This document shows positions 8,182 through 17,089 of a stretch of 64,000 nucleotides of DNA, piece by piece; within the stretch, counting starts at the first letter, position 1, and each line of letters starts with the position of its first letter. The notes beneath the pieces were generated by a model. That model did no database searches, had not been told where the DNA came from, and was given only the letters and a program-made list of their open reading frames with translations. Position numbers and translations under genes: made by a program. Where the stretch lies: assembly GCA_015099395.1 (NCBI GenBank), contig AP024096.1, positions 1,550,001-1,614,000 of the forward strand. The letters are read 5' to 3'. This stretch comes from Ktedonobacteria bacterium brp13. GTDB lineage: Bacteria; Chloroflexota; Ktedonobacteria; Ktedonobacterales; Ktedonobacteraceae.

Positions 8182-10520
8182 GATCTCTCCTTCCCGAACA
8201 CTGGGCCAATCTGCAACATTGGCTCAGTCTGGTCTGTAGGCGCTTCGGGTGCGGGCATGGTGAAAGATTTGCGGAAGAGCGGAGCGGGCCACCAATTCCA
8301 CAGCCCCAACAGCACCACGAGTGCAGGGATGAGCAGGGTGCGAATCAGGAACGTATCCATCAGAATGCCAGCTGCCACGCCAAATCCCACCTGGCGTACC
8401 TGGTCCGTATTTCCCTCCACTGCCAGCAGGGCAAACGTGCCGGCCAGGATTACTCCCGCAGCGGTGACGGTACCCCCGGTGCGGCTGATCGCCTCGCGCA
8501 CTGCTATCCGTAAGGGCAGGACGAGCGCCTCCTCCCGGATGCGGCGCATCACCAGAATATTGTAGTCCGACCCCAGCGCCATCAGGAAGACGAAGAGCAG
8601 GAAGGGCAGAATGAACTGCACGCCCCCACTGCCCGCCAGATGAACAAAGACGAGCGCCACCAGCCCCCAGGCGGCCAGAAAGGACAGCACCACGCTGACG
8701 ATGAGGTAGAGCGGCGCGATCAGGCTGCGCAGGACGAGTACGAGCAGCACGGCAATCAACACGGCGACGATGGGGATGATCAGGCTCAGATCGCTCTGGG
8801 AGGTCTGGGTAATATCGTAGGCGAAGGCGTTCGCGCTCAACACCCCGGACTTCTCGACCCCAACTGACGTAGCGACCTGAGCGACCGCTGTACGCAACGC
8901 GGGGATAGCGTTCAAGGCAGCGGAACTGGAGGAGGAGTCCTTCAAAATCGCCACGAATTGCACGGTCTGCCCATCCGCGCTGATATATTGTCCGGCAGCT
9001 CGATAGGCATTGTATTCCTGCGGGGAAATCGAGGTATGGAGCGGCGGGATCGCTGGCAGCTCTTGCGGGTTGCCAAGCTGCTGGTGCAGTTGTATCAATT
9101 GTGCCACCGTAAGTGTTGCCCCATTGGGATTGAGCGGCCCAAGCACCGTCTGAAGCGTGGAGATCTGTCTTAGCCCCTGCTCGGCGGTTGCCAAGCGCGT
9201 GGGGTCATCCCAGATGGATGCCGGGAACTGGAAGAGGATCTGAGCCGGATTCTGGTTCGTGCTGGGATAGTGCGCAGCGATGACTGCGCTGCCCACGGTG
9301 GAGTCGGCATCTGTCGGGCCGCCACTGCTTTGCCCCCCAAAGCCACCGAGGCTGGTGCCAAGCTGTCCTAGGGCCAACCCGATAAAGAGGACCACTCCCA
9401 AACCAAGGGTCAGAGCAGGCCGCTGCATGAGACGCCCGGTCAACCTGCCCCAGAGGGACGCCTCGACGTCCTCGCGTTTCTGGGTTGAAGTCGGCCAGAA
9501 GACAGCACGCCCAAAGATCGCCAGCAGCGCAGGCAGGAGCGTCAGTCCGGCCAGCAGCATCAGCGCGATGCCAATGGCAAGTGCCGGACCCATGCTCCGG
9601 TAAATGCCAAATTGAGCAAGGATCAGCGTCAACAGGGCAGCAATCACGGTGAGCGCCGAGAAGGTAATGGTTTCGCCAACGGTTTGTACTGCTCGCACAA
9701 CCGCTTCTTGCGGAGCGAGGCCGCGCCGCAGCTCCTCCCGGACACGGAAGGTGAGGAAGAGGCCATAGTCCGTGCCCGCGCCCAGTACTAACACAATCAG
9801 GAGCAACTGGGTAATCTCCGCTGCCTGCACACCCAGATAAGTCACGGCACCCGCGATGACCGGGCTGGCAAGCAGCAGAACGAGGACAGCAGGCAGGAAC
9901 GTGATGAGGGGCGCGAGCAGCGCGCGAAAGGCGACCAGCAAGAGGACAATAATGAGGAGAAACGAGAGATACTGTAAGACGTTCCGGGTGGTCTGCGAGG
10001 CGTTCTGGGTATCTACATTGATAGCAAGCGGTCCGGTGAGATGAAAGGTGAGGCCAGCGGGAGCATTGACCTGCCCAAACGCCTCCCGGATAGCGCTCAC
10101 CAGCGTGGCGTCCGTGCCAGTGCCGTTCGACGACACATCCGCCTGAAGCACGGCCTGGCGCGCCGCGCCATCGGACGAGGTAGACAGGTCGCGGAGCGTT
10201 TTGACATGAGGCAGAGCACGCGTCATCTGTTCAAGCCGATCCATCGCGGCCTGGTCGGCGGGCGTCAGTTGCCCAGTATCGCGCGACACCACGATACTGC
10301 CCGAAACATACCGGGTATTTTGAAAGGGAGTGGCAAGAGTAGCCGCCTGGATGCTGGGTGCACTGGCGGGTAAGAACGAATTGATAGTCGCGCTGGGAGT
10401 CACACTGCTCAGCGACGGAAAAGTGCGGATGCATACAATCGTGATGACGATCCAGGCGACCACGATCAGGTAGCGAAAGCGGACATCAAAGCGTCCTAAA
10501 GCGGCGTAGACGGTATCCAT
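8178..10520 (-). CDS. MMPL-family RND transporter
   Basis: This is an MMPL/RND-type exporter of about 780 residues, expected to move lipids or hydrophobic compounds across the membrane using the proton gradient. It shows the family's duplicated layout: an N-terminal helix, a large extracytoplasmic loop, a helix bundle with GAGTDYGLFLTFRVREEL, then a second loop and a second bundle with ALGSDYNILVMRRIREEA. The conserved GxxxDY motif is in both halves. I prefer the start MDTVYAALGRFDVRFR; GGAGGAG lies about 11 bases upstream, although an ATG three codons earlier is possible. It is followed by the heme-type membrane protein with a four-base overlap. Confidence 0.9.
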   Translation of the reverse strand: MDTVYAALGRFDVRFRYLIVVAWIVITIVCIRTFPSLSSVTPSATINSFLPASAPSIQAATLATPFQNTRYVSGSIVVSRDTGQLTPADQAAMDRLEQMTRALPHVKTLRDLSTSSDGAARQAVLQADVSSNGTGTDATLVSAIREAFGQVNAPAGLTFHLTGPLAINVDTQNASQTTRNVLQYLSFLLIIVLLLVAFRALLAPLITFLPAVLVLLLASPVIAGAVTYLGVQAAEITQLLLIVLVLGAGTDYGLFLTFRVREELRRGLAPQEAVVRAVQTVGETITFSALTVIAALLTLILAQFGIYRSMGPALAIGIALMLLAGLTLLPALLAIFGRAVFWPTSTQKREDVEASLWGRLTGRLMQRPALTLGLGVVLFIGLALGQLGTSLGGFGGQSSGGPTDADSTVGSAVIAAHYPSTNQNPAQILFQFPASIWDDPTRLATAEQGLRQISTLQTVLGPLNPNGATLTVAQLIQLHQQLGNPQELPAIPPLHTSISPQEYNAYRAAGQYISADGQTVQFVAILKDSSSSSAALNAIPALRTAVAQVATSVGVEKSGVLSANAFAYDITQTSQSDLSLIIPIVAVLIAVLLVLVLRSLIAPLYLIVSVVLSFLAAWGLVALVFVHLAGSGGVQFILPFLLFVFLMALGSDYNILVMRRIREEALVLPLRIAVREAISRTGGTVTAAGVILAGTFALLAVEGNTDQVRQVGFGVAAGILMDTFLIRTLLIPALVVLLGLWNWWPAPLFRKSFTMPAPEAPTDQTEPMLQIGPVFGKERS

Positions 10521-10548
10521 AGGGAACATTCTCCTCCAGAAAACAGGC

Positions 10549-10586
10549 AAAAAAAACGCGGAACAGGTCCAGGCAAACATGCCTGG
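10549..10586 (-). terminator. Possible terminator after the ABC permease
   Basis: On the minus strand, CCAGGCA-TGTT-TGCCTGG (10586-10569) is followed 12 bases later by eight T (10556-10549). The gap makes it a weak candidate for separating the ABC operon from the MMPL operon. Confidence 0.3.
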
Positions 10587-10806
10587 ATGAGCGAGGCCCG
10601 TGCCCTCTCAAGGTCAGTGTATGCCGAGACGCGCGAGCTGTGCAGGCAATATTGCCAGTCGAAAAGACACACGGCTCGACGCGCGGGACAGATGACAGCG
10701 CGGTAGACCCCCTCGGGGCGCACGGATGCGGGTCAACGAACCTCCCGCCCGTGTGTCGGCTGGCGCGGGCGCGCTTGTGCAGCGCGTCTTGCGCGGAAAG
10801 CAGCGG

Positions 10807-11610
10807 CTACGCGTTGACATCCTGACGCCGGAACACCACGGCGCTCACCACGATAAAGCCGGTCATCCACAACAGTGCTACAAGAAGAGCCGCCGTGTAG
10901 CCCTGAGGAGGAGTGGGACCGACAGCCGCAGGCACGGTCGAGCCCGGCAGGAAGTTGAAAACGCGGACGGGGAACCACTTGGACCCCTCCGGCCACACCA
11001 TGGCAAGCAGCCCTTCCGGGACCAGGACATAGACCAGGGCGACTCCAACGGCAGCGCCCACGGAGCGCGTCAGCACGGCGATCAGCATTCCCAGCAGGCT
11101 GATGCCGACGAGACAGAGCACCTCATTGCCCAAGAAGCTCAGAAAGGCGCGCATTCCTTCAGCCGAGATCCAGGCAGCCGTCTGGACCCCCTGGCCCTGA
11201 GCCAGAGCGATGATGAGCGCGGCACTGATTGCCAAAGTCAGCGTGGCGGAAATGGTCACGAAGAGCAGCAGGGCAAGCATCTTGCCCGCAAGCAGGCGCA
11301 GTCGGCCAGGCTCGCGTACGAGCAGATTGCGCAGGGTTCCTTGGGACCATTCCGCGGCGAGGTTCGCGGTGACCATGATGAGCGCAATCGCAATGATCAG
11401 GGATCGCCCCTGGCCAATGACGGTGATGAGTCCCTGCGTCGTTGGGAACGCCTGAATGAGTGGGGCGATCTCCGATCCTGTGGCCCCAGACGTGATCTGG
11501 TGGAAAGTCAAGGAGGCGATAAAAGCGGTGGCGGCGATCATCACTCCCGCACCCGCCAGGACGCTCCAGCGGCGGAGCTTGAGCAACTCGCTCAGAAAAG
11601 CACGCACCAT
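10807..11610 (-). CDS. ABC-2-type transporter permease
   Basis: This is a membrane subunit of an ABC exporter, 267 residues with about six hydrophobic segments. The N-terminal FLSELLKLRRWSVL and the following helix are typical of ABC-2 permeases, and NLAAEWSQGTLRNLLVREPGR is the family's coupling-helix region. The start codon overlaps the stop of the ATPase gene (TAATG), so the two are co-translated and form one exporter. Antibiotic or lipid export is possible, but the substrate cannot be read from the sequence. The kinase/regulator pair transcribed in the opposite direction is a likely controller. Confidence 0.87.
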   Translation of the reverse strand: MVRAFLSELLKLRRWSVLAGAGVMIAATAFIASLTFHQITSGATGSEIAPLIQAFPTTQGLITVIGQGRSLIIAIALIMVTANLAAEWSQGTLRNLLVREPGRLRLLAGKMLALLLFVTISATLTLAISAALIIALAQGQGVQTAAWISAEGMRAFLSFLGNEVLCLVGISLLGMLIAVLTRSVGAAVGVALVYVLVPEGLLAMVWPEGSKWFPVRVFNFLPGSTVPAAVGPTPPQGYTAALLVALLWMTGFIVVSAVVFRRQDVNA

Positions 11611-12569
11611 TAGTGTTCTCCTTTCAACAGAGCCAGGAAGCTCTCTTCGAGGCTAGCCTCCCGCGCTTGGGTGGTAATGCCAGTGGCACCAGCCTCCCTG
11701 GCTCGTCGGTTCAGTTCGGAGGCCCAGTCCAGGGGACAGGCAATCCGCAGGGAGCCGTTCTCCGGCGTGACCGTGTAGCCTGCCTCAGCCGCGATCCTGG
11801 CCACCAGATCGAGTTGCGTCGCTTCCTCGGCTTTGACCACCAGTTCACCACGACGATCAAGAAACTCGCGGGCAGGGCCGCTGAAGAGGGCCTTTCCTTG
11901 ATTGAGCATCACCAACCAATCCGTGACCTGCTCCAATTCCCCCAGCAGGTGGCTACTGAGGAAGATCGTCTTGCCCTGCTCGCGCAGGCGCCGCAGCAGG
12001 TCGCGCATCTGGATGATCCCGAGTGGGTCGAGGCCATTGGCCGGTTCGTCGAGGATCAGCAGGTCGGGATCAGGGAGCAGCGCCATGGCCACGCCGAGCC
12101 GTTGCTTCATCCCTTGCGAATACTTCCTCACGGGGTCTTTTGCCCGGTCGGAGAGATCGACCACTTCGAGCAACTGGCCAACGCGAGAGCGGGGGTGACC
12201 GCCCAGGCGGGCGAGTACTTCCAGATTCGCCTGCCCGCTCAGGCTGGGATAGAAGGCAGGAGCTTCGACGAGCGCCCCAACGCGTGGAAGGTAGTTTCGG
12301 AGATCCGTCAGCGGTTGGCCAAGAATGGTGGCGCTCCCAGCACTTGGGCGCAGCAGTCCCAGCAGCAGGCGAATGGTGGTTGTCTTCCCGGCCCCATTGG
12401 GACCGACAAAGCCAGCGATAGTCCCGGCAGGGATGCTGATCGTGAGGTTATCGACGGCTTTGCGCTGCCTGAAGTGCTTGCTCAAGCTGTGGGTTTCGAT
12501 GGCCAGGGCCCCGATTGGCGACACAGATGTTGCCTGCTCAGGCTGAGATATGTCAGAAGAGGGGGGCAT
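11610..12569 (-). CDS. ABC transporter ATP-binding protein
   Basis: This is the ATPase partner of the permease at 10807-11610. Walker A GPNGAGKTT, the signature YSQGMKQRLGVAMAL, and Walker B LLILDEPANGLD are all present. The C-terminal extension of about 90 residues is typical of drug- and bacitracin-type ABC-2 exporters. I chose MPPSSDISQ as the start: GGAGGTGAT, close to the ideal Shine-Dalgarno, ends four bases before it and itself overlaps an earlier in-frame ATG four codons upstream, which therefore is unlikely to be used. The gene is divergent from the kinase at 12909. Confidence 0.92.
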   Translation of the reverse strand: MPPSSDISQPEQATSVSPIGALAIETHSLSKHFRQRKAVDNLTISIPAGTIAGFVGPNGAGKTTTIRLLLGLLRPSAGSATILGQPLTDLRNYLPRVGALVEAPAFYPSLSGQANLEVLARLGGHPRSRVGQLLEVVDLSDRAKDPVRKYSQGMKQRLGVAMALLPDPDLLILDEPANGLDPLGIIQMRDLLRRLREQGKTIFLSSHLLGELEQVTDWLVMLNQGKALFSGPAREFLDRRGELVVKAEEATQLDLVARIAAEAGYTVTPENGSLRIACPLDWASELNRRAREAGATGITTQAREASLEESFLALLKGEH

Positions 12570-12746
12570 GATCACCTCCATGAGTCTGCCTCTTGTGTGG
12601 GAGGAATGACAGATATTTTTTCATCGCGGGAAGTATGTCCTTTCTCACTCTTCGAGAGTGTATGTTCGCGTCTCCGCGCGCCTGGTACAACTGCTCACGA
12701 GACTGAGCTTGGTTCCAGTGTAAGGCATGTGTGGCTTGGCTGTCTT

Positions 12747-12829
12747 CGTCCGTTTGGGACGTCTTCCCTCGTCCGTTCGTACGCTGTCCGTTTGGACGCT
12801 TTCGCGCCACCACGCGCTCGTGCTATACT
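12747..12829 (+). promoter_or_regulatory. Promoter with GTCC-N4/5-GGAC palindromes upstream of the kinase gene
   Basis: The -10 hexamer TATACT is at 12824-12829 and no good -35 lies at the expected spacing. Upstream are CGTCC-GTTTG-GGACG (12747-12761), a half-matching GTCCGTTCGTACG (12771) and GTCC-GTTT-GGAC (12786-12797). Repeated palindromes above a weak -35 suggest an activator site, perhaps autoregulation by the NarL-type regulator of this operon. This is inference. Confidence 0.45.
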
Positions 12830-12908
12830 TTTTGGGCGGAATTGGCAGCGCACACTTTTTACCTCCACCGGGCAGGAGGATCACAAAGAAGAGAGTTGGA
12901 GACATCCC

Positions 12909-14159
12909 ATGCAATCACTACAACACCTACAAGCACACGTGCGGAAGATCAGTCCTTTTCGGTGGATCTTGCTCCTGTGGATCGGCTTTATCTACCTGTG
13001 GGGAGTCCTGTGGGGAGGAGTGATGAGCGAACAAATCACCCCTCAGGTGTTCTTGCTATTCACGCTCCTCATGCTGCTGCACTTCAGCCTGTATGGGATC
13101 AGCAGCTTCCGGTCAACCGCATCTGCCTGGTTTCGCGTTGTGTACTTTGCCATCCAGGCACTCCTGATCGTGCTCATCAGTGTCGTCGCGCATCGTTTCA
13201 CCGTGACGCTGGGCCTCTATCTCGCGTTGGTCGGAGAAATAGCCAGCCTGCTCCTTGAGCTCCGCATGGTGCTGCCGGTCGGGGCAGCCTGCCTGCTCCT
13301 CTTCAGCCTGAACCTCCACCTGCTCTATGGTGGGGAATCAGTCCCCATCCTTTCGCCACACCCCGTCCCGTTCTACATGGCCCTGGTCTATGTTCTCCCC
13401 GCTTTTGTCCTCGTGGTCGGCTATGCGCTGCAGCAGGCGCGTGCGCGCGCGCAGACGCAGAGACTACTGCAAGAACTGGAACAGGCGCATCGCCAACTGG
13501 CCGACGACGCCGTTCGTCTCGAAGACCTCACTAGGGCCGCAGAACGGCAGCGGATGGCCCGCGAATTACATGACACACTCGCCCAGGGATTAGCTGGCCT
13601 GACGCTCCAGTTAGAAGCCGTCAAAGCCCATCTCGTGGCAGGGCGAGAGGGGCGGGCGCTGGAGATCGTCATCCAGGCCATCGGACGGGCTCGGACTTCG
13701 CTGGCTACTGCGCGCTCGGCCATTGACGATCTGCGCATCTCGACCATGACCCCCACGGATCTGCAACACGCGCTCGAAGAGGAGACGTTTCGCTTCACCG
13801 CAGCGACCGGCATTCCCTGTACCACGCAATTCTCCTCCCTCTCGCCGGTTTCTGAGGCATGCAGCGCGTCGATCCTGCGCAGTGTCGCCGAGGGGTTGCT
13901 CAACATCGCCCGGCATGCCCAGGCGAGCCAGGTCTGGGTATGCGTTGATCAACACGATCAGGAACTGGCCATCGAGGTGCGGGATAATGGGAGAGGCTTT
14001 GATCCCAGCGCCGTGGCCCAACAGGGCCACTATGGCTTGCTTGGTCTGCGCGAACGCGCCCGTTTGCTCGATGGCCAGTTTGCTTTGCTCACTGCACCTG
14101 GGGAGGGCACAACCCTGCGTTTCCTGCTCCCAGTAACCTGGAGAGGAGACGCACGATGA
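12909..14159 (+). CDS. Sensor histidine kinase (HisKA_3/NarX-like class)
   Basis: This is a membrane-bound two-component sensor of about 416 residues. Five or so N-terminal hydrophobic segments (residues 17-175) lack a large extracytoplasmic domain, so the signal may be sensed in the membrane. A coiled-coil linker (about 176-210) leads to the phosphoacceptor box AERQRMARELHDTLAQGLAGL with His221, followed by the ATPase domain with NIARHAQA, VRDNGRGFDP and HYGLLGLRERA. I chose MQSLQHLQAH because hydrophobic segments begin right after it, although the frame is open far upstream. It overlaps the response regulator by four bases. It probably controls the divergent ABC exporter. Confidence 0.9.
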   Translation: MQSLQHLQAHVRKISPFRWILLLWIGFIYLWGVLWGGVMSEQITPQVFLLFTLLMLLHFSLYGISSFRSTASAWFRVVYFAIQALLIVLISVVAHRFTVTLGLYLALVGEIASLLLELRMVLPVGAACLLLFSLNLHLLYGGESVPILSPHPVPFYMALVYVLPAFVLVVGYALQQARARAQTQRLLQELEQAHRQLADDAVRLEDLTRAAERQRMARELHDTLAQGLAGLTLQLEAVKAHLVAGREGRALEIVIQAIGRARTSLATARSAIDDLRISTMTPTDLQHALEEETFRFTAATGIPCTTQFSSLSPVSEACSASILRSVAEGLLNIARHAQASQVWVCVDQHDQELAIEVRDNGRGFDPSAVAQQGHYGLLGLRERARLLDGQFALLTAPGEGTTLRFLLPVTWRGDAR

Positions 14160-14848
14160 ACAAAGAAGACAAGGGAATCCGCGTGGTCATTGCCGACGAT
14201 CACTTCATCGTGCGCGAAGGATTGCGGCTGATCTTAGAGACTGATCCAGAGATGGAACTGGTGGGAGATGCTCCCGATGGGGCCTCAGCCGTGCGTCTCG
14301 CGGGCGAAGCGCAACCAGACGTGGTGTTAATGGACCTGCGCATGCCGGGTCTGGATGGAATCCAGGCGATCGAACAGATCCATGCGAGGTGGCCACAGAT
14401 CGCCCTGGTTATTCTGACGACCTACCATGAAGACGCGTTGATGCTGTGCGGCCTTCAGGCGGGTGCCTGCGGGTATTTACTGAAAGATACCAGTCGCGAA
14501 ACCTTATTGGATGCGATCCGCACCGCCGCTCGTGGAGAGACGCTGCTCCAACCAGAGGTGTTGGCTCGCCTGCTCGCCCAGACGTCGAAGGGTCGACAGA
14601 CTCCTGCTCCTCCTCCGGGAAATGTCGCAAGATCGGTCACGCTCACCGAACGAGAACAGGAAGTGCTGCGAGGCATCGCGCGGGGAGAACGGAGTAAAGA
14701 GATTGCCGCCCACCTCGGCATTACCGAGCGGACCGTGAAGACCTACCTGTCCAGCATCTACACCAAACTGGAGGTCGATTCACGTGCCGCTGCGGTGGCG
14801 AAAGCATTCGCGAGCGGTTTGTTGTCTCCTCCAGATGGAAAACGGTGA
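14156..14848 (+). CDS. NarL/FixJ-family response regulator
   Basis: This 230-residue regulator pairs with the kinase just upstream (ATGA overlap). The receiver domain has the acidic pair in VVIADDH (Asp14-Asp15), the phosphorylation site Asp60 in VVLMDLRMP, and the conserved ILTTYHED and YLLKD segments. A Pro-rich linker (about 147-155) leads to a LuxR-type helix-turn-helix with LTEREQEVLRGIARGERSKE and ITERTVKTYLSSIYTKL. It is expected to bind DNA as a dimer when phosphorylated; nearby palindromes at 12747-12797 are candidate sites. Confidence 0.93.
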   Translation: MNKEDKGIRVVIADDHFIVREGLRLILETDPEMELVGDAPDGASAVRLAGEAQPDVVLMDLRMPGLDGIQAIEQIHARWPQIALVILTTYHEDALMLCGLQAGACGYLLKDTSRETLLDAIRTAARGETLLQPEVLARLLAQTSKGRQTPAPPPGNVARSVTLTEREQEVLRGIARGERSKEIAAHLGITERTVKTYLSSIYTKLEVDSRAAAVAKAFASGLLSPPDGKR

Positions 14849-15289
14849 AGGGATCCGCACAAGCAACCGATTTTCATGCATCTCTGTGCCTGGCTCGCCC
14901 TTTCAGTCCCAATTACTTGACCTCATTTACCACATAGTAACGGGCCCTCCGAAAGGGAAGGGGTTGTCTTCACTTGTGAGCCATTCTCACGTTGAAATAC
15001 GCCGCACCTCTGTGACAAGTTGAGGTAGTTGAAGCAGTCACTCTTCTATGCCTGGGTGGGGACCGTTATCCAACACGATCTGGCACACCGATATGAAGAC
15101 ATACCGCAGGAACTGACTCCTGCGCGACGCTGGACCAACAAATGGAAGGCACGGGCCGGGAGGCCAGAGGTTGAAATTTGAGCGATAATTTTCAGACATT
15201 GAGGAAAAGTGCAAAGTTAGAGCTACTATTTACCGTCATTTACAGTCACAGGCAAGGACAGAAACAGTGGCAAATCACAACGTGTTGCC
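14849..15289. other. Spacer with a possible decayed ORF end (15028-15183)
   Basis: No intact gene is visible. Plus-strand codons 15028-15183 read LKQSLFYAWVGTVIQHDLAH and on to a stop after RAGRPEVEI, which looks like the C-terminal end of a protein, possibly a transposase, with its front part gone. I could not assign a family. Confidence 0.3.
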
Positions 15290-15862
15290 TCATGACTTCT
15301 CAGTGTTCACGACATATTTATAGAACGTATTCCGACTTTTGAAGCCAGTCATGTGCATAATTTCGGCGATGGTGTTTTGCCTGGCGGCATAGAGCTCTTT
15401 GGCGCGGGCCAGGTTGCGTGGTTCTATGTGCTGGATGGCTTTCGGTCGTCCGCCGTGTCTACCGCGTGCGCGCGCTGCATCGAGCCCTGCCTGGGTCCGC
15501 TCGCGCATCACATCGCGCTCAAATTCAGCCATGGCGCCGATAATGTGAAACATGAGTTTGCCGGTGGAGGTCGTGGTATCAATGTTTTCCTTCAGGCTGC
15601 GCAACTCAATGCCCCGTTCTCCGAGCAGGGTCACCGTTTCGATGAGTTGCTTGAGGGAGCGGCCCAGGCGGTCGAGCCTCCACACAACGATCACGTCGCC
15701 TGACCGCGCCATCTCCAGCATGGTGAGGAACTCGGGCCGATCAAAGCGTTTGCCGCTCATTTTGTCGGTGAAGATCCGTTCACAGTGTTCCTTCTCCAGC
15801 GCGTCTTCCTGCAGGGCGGTGGTTTGCGTATCACGTGAGACTCTGCTGTAGCCAATTTTCAT
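15290..15862 (-). CDS. tnpR: Serine resolvase/invertase
   Basis: This is a small serine recombinase of the Tn3-resolvase/Hin type, 190 residues, which catalyses site-specific DNA strand exchange. The catalytic Ser9 is in GYSRVSRDTQ. Conserved RLDRLGRSLKQLIETV and GKLMFHIIGAMAEFERDVMRERT follow, then a C-terminal helix-turn-helix (TIAEIMHMTGFKSRNTFYKY). The start has GAGGGAAA upstream. No Tn3 transposase is adjacent, so it may be a leftover of such a transposon or an independent DNA invertase. No crossover site was identified with confidence. Confidence 0.92.
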   Translation of the reverse strand: MKIGYSRVSRDTQTTALQEDALEKEHCERIFTDKMSGKRFDRPEFLTMLEMARSGDVIVVWRLDRLGRSLKQLIETVTLLGERGIELRSLKENIDTTTSTGKLMFHIIGAMAEFERDVMRERTQAGLDAARARGRHGGRPKAIQHIEPRNLARAKELYAARQNTIAEIMHMTGFKSRNTFYKYVVNTEKS

Positions 15863-15906
15863 TGTCGTGGTTTCCCTCGCTCTCTCGCTCTCTATTTGAT
15901 GAGTTT

Positions 15907-15935
15907 ATTGTATCAGAACTCATCGGAGGAGGCAA
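15907..15935 (-). promoter_or_regulatory. Sigma-70-type promoter of the resolvase
   Basis: On the minus strand TTGCCT (15935-15930) and TACAAT (15912-15907) are separated by exactly 17 bases, placing a start site about 30-40 bases before the resolvase ATG. Confidence 0.5.
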
Positions 15936-16412
15936 GTTTACGGACGTTGATTTCCAGACGGCACTACGCACACGAATGTGGCTGTCCAGAGGGGGTTGGC
16001 GCGGTGTGAATGGATGAGTACAAAAAACGAAGGTATTACACACAGACACACACACCCAGCGAAATCAGGCCAGGACAATGTCGAGCATGTGAAGCCGGAT
16101 TAAAAATCTTCTTTCCGCTGCTTTGCTTCTCCATCATGTTCCATTGCCTGGAGAAGGGAAGCATAATTCCTACGAACGGTTTGTGCGTTAGGATGGTTTT
16201 GGCCGAGAGAACCGGTCAAGAAATGAAGTGCCTGGGCTTTGAGCCTATTTTGAGCCTATAAAGAAGCAGTCATTGCTTCTCCTTGAGGAGAAAAGTGGTT
16301 CAAGCAAAAGGCTGCTCCGATTTTCTCTGCACCATCGAAGCAGCCGCACAACAGGCACAAGCAGGGACCTTCCTCCACTCACCTCACGTCGCCCAACGTC
16401 GCCCATCATCGG

Positions 16413-17089
16413 TCAGGTTTCTTCTCTTCGCCGAGGAAGCAGGCCGCGCTCAATCGCTACCGCGACTGCTGCGGCTCGCGAGTCTACATTCAATTTGGTG
16501 TAGATGCTGTTCAGATAGGACTCGACCGTGCGGCGGGTAATCCCCAGGCGCGCACCGATCTCCTTGCTCCGTTCTCCCGTTGCGATCCCGGCCAGCACCT
16601 CCTGCTCACGCTCGGTCAGTTGAACATTGCTGTTGCCGGGTGGGGGTGATGCTGGGGCTGCCCGACGCGCCGCGTAGTCCAGGACTCGTTGCATCAGCTC
16701 TGGCTGGAGCAGCATCTCGCCACGAGCGGCGCGCTCAATTGCTTGCAGGACCGTCTCAAGGCCGCTGTCTTTGAGCATGTAGCCACGCGCGCCTGCTTGC
16801 AGGCTGCGCAGCATCAGTTCGTCTTCATCATAGGTGGTCAGTACGATGATGGCGATGTGCGGGAATTCCGCCCGAATCTGCTCAATCGCCTCCAACCCAT
16901 CCATTGCGGGCATACGCAGATCCATCAACACGGCATCGGGTACCAGCGAACTCACCAGGTGGATCGCGGCGACGCCGTCAGCGGCCTCCCCGACCAGCTC
17001 GATCCTTTCCCCATGTCGAGCATCAAGCGCAGGCCCGTGCGGACCACCGGGTGATCGTCGGCGATGACGACACGAATCTTCTCAGACAT
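16413..17089 (-). pseudogene. NarL-family response regulator, frameshifted (copy 1)
   Basis: This is the paralogue of the intact regulator at 56963-57640. The start MSEKIRVVIADDH is preserved at 17089, and the C-terminal LuxR-type helix-turn-helix (LTEREQEVLAGIATGERSKE) is intact. One T present in copy 2 (CTTTCCTCCATG) is missing at about 17010 (CTTTCCCCATG), shifting the frame after about 26 codons. Only a truncated protein lacking the acidic pair could be made from an internal start at 16955. The kinase stop overlaps the regulator start by eight bases (ATGTCTGA). I infer loss of function of this regulator, leaving the copy 2 regulator as possible partner. Confidence 0.85.

Noticed and set aside
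11613..12908. Long N-terminal extension of the kinase at 12909
   Set aside because: The open frame is antisense to the ABC ATPase gene; membrane segments and an adjacent purine-rich site begin at 12909.
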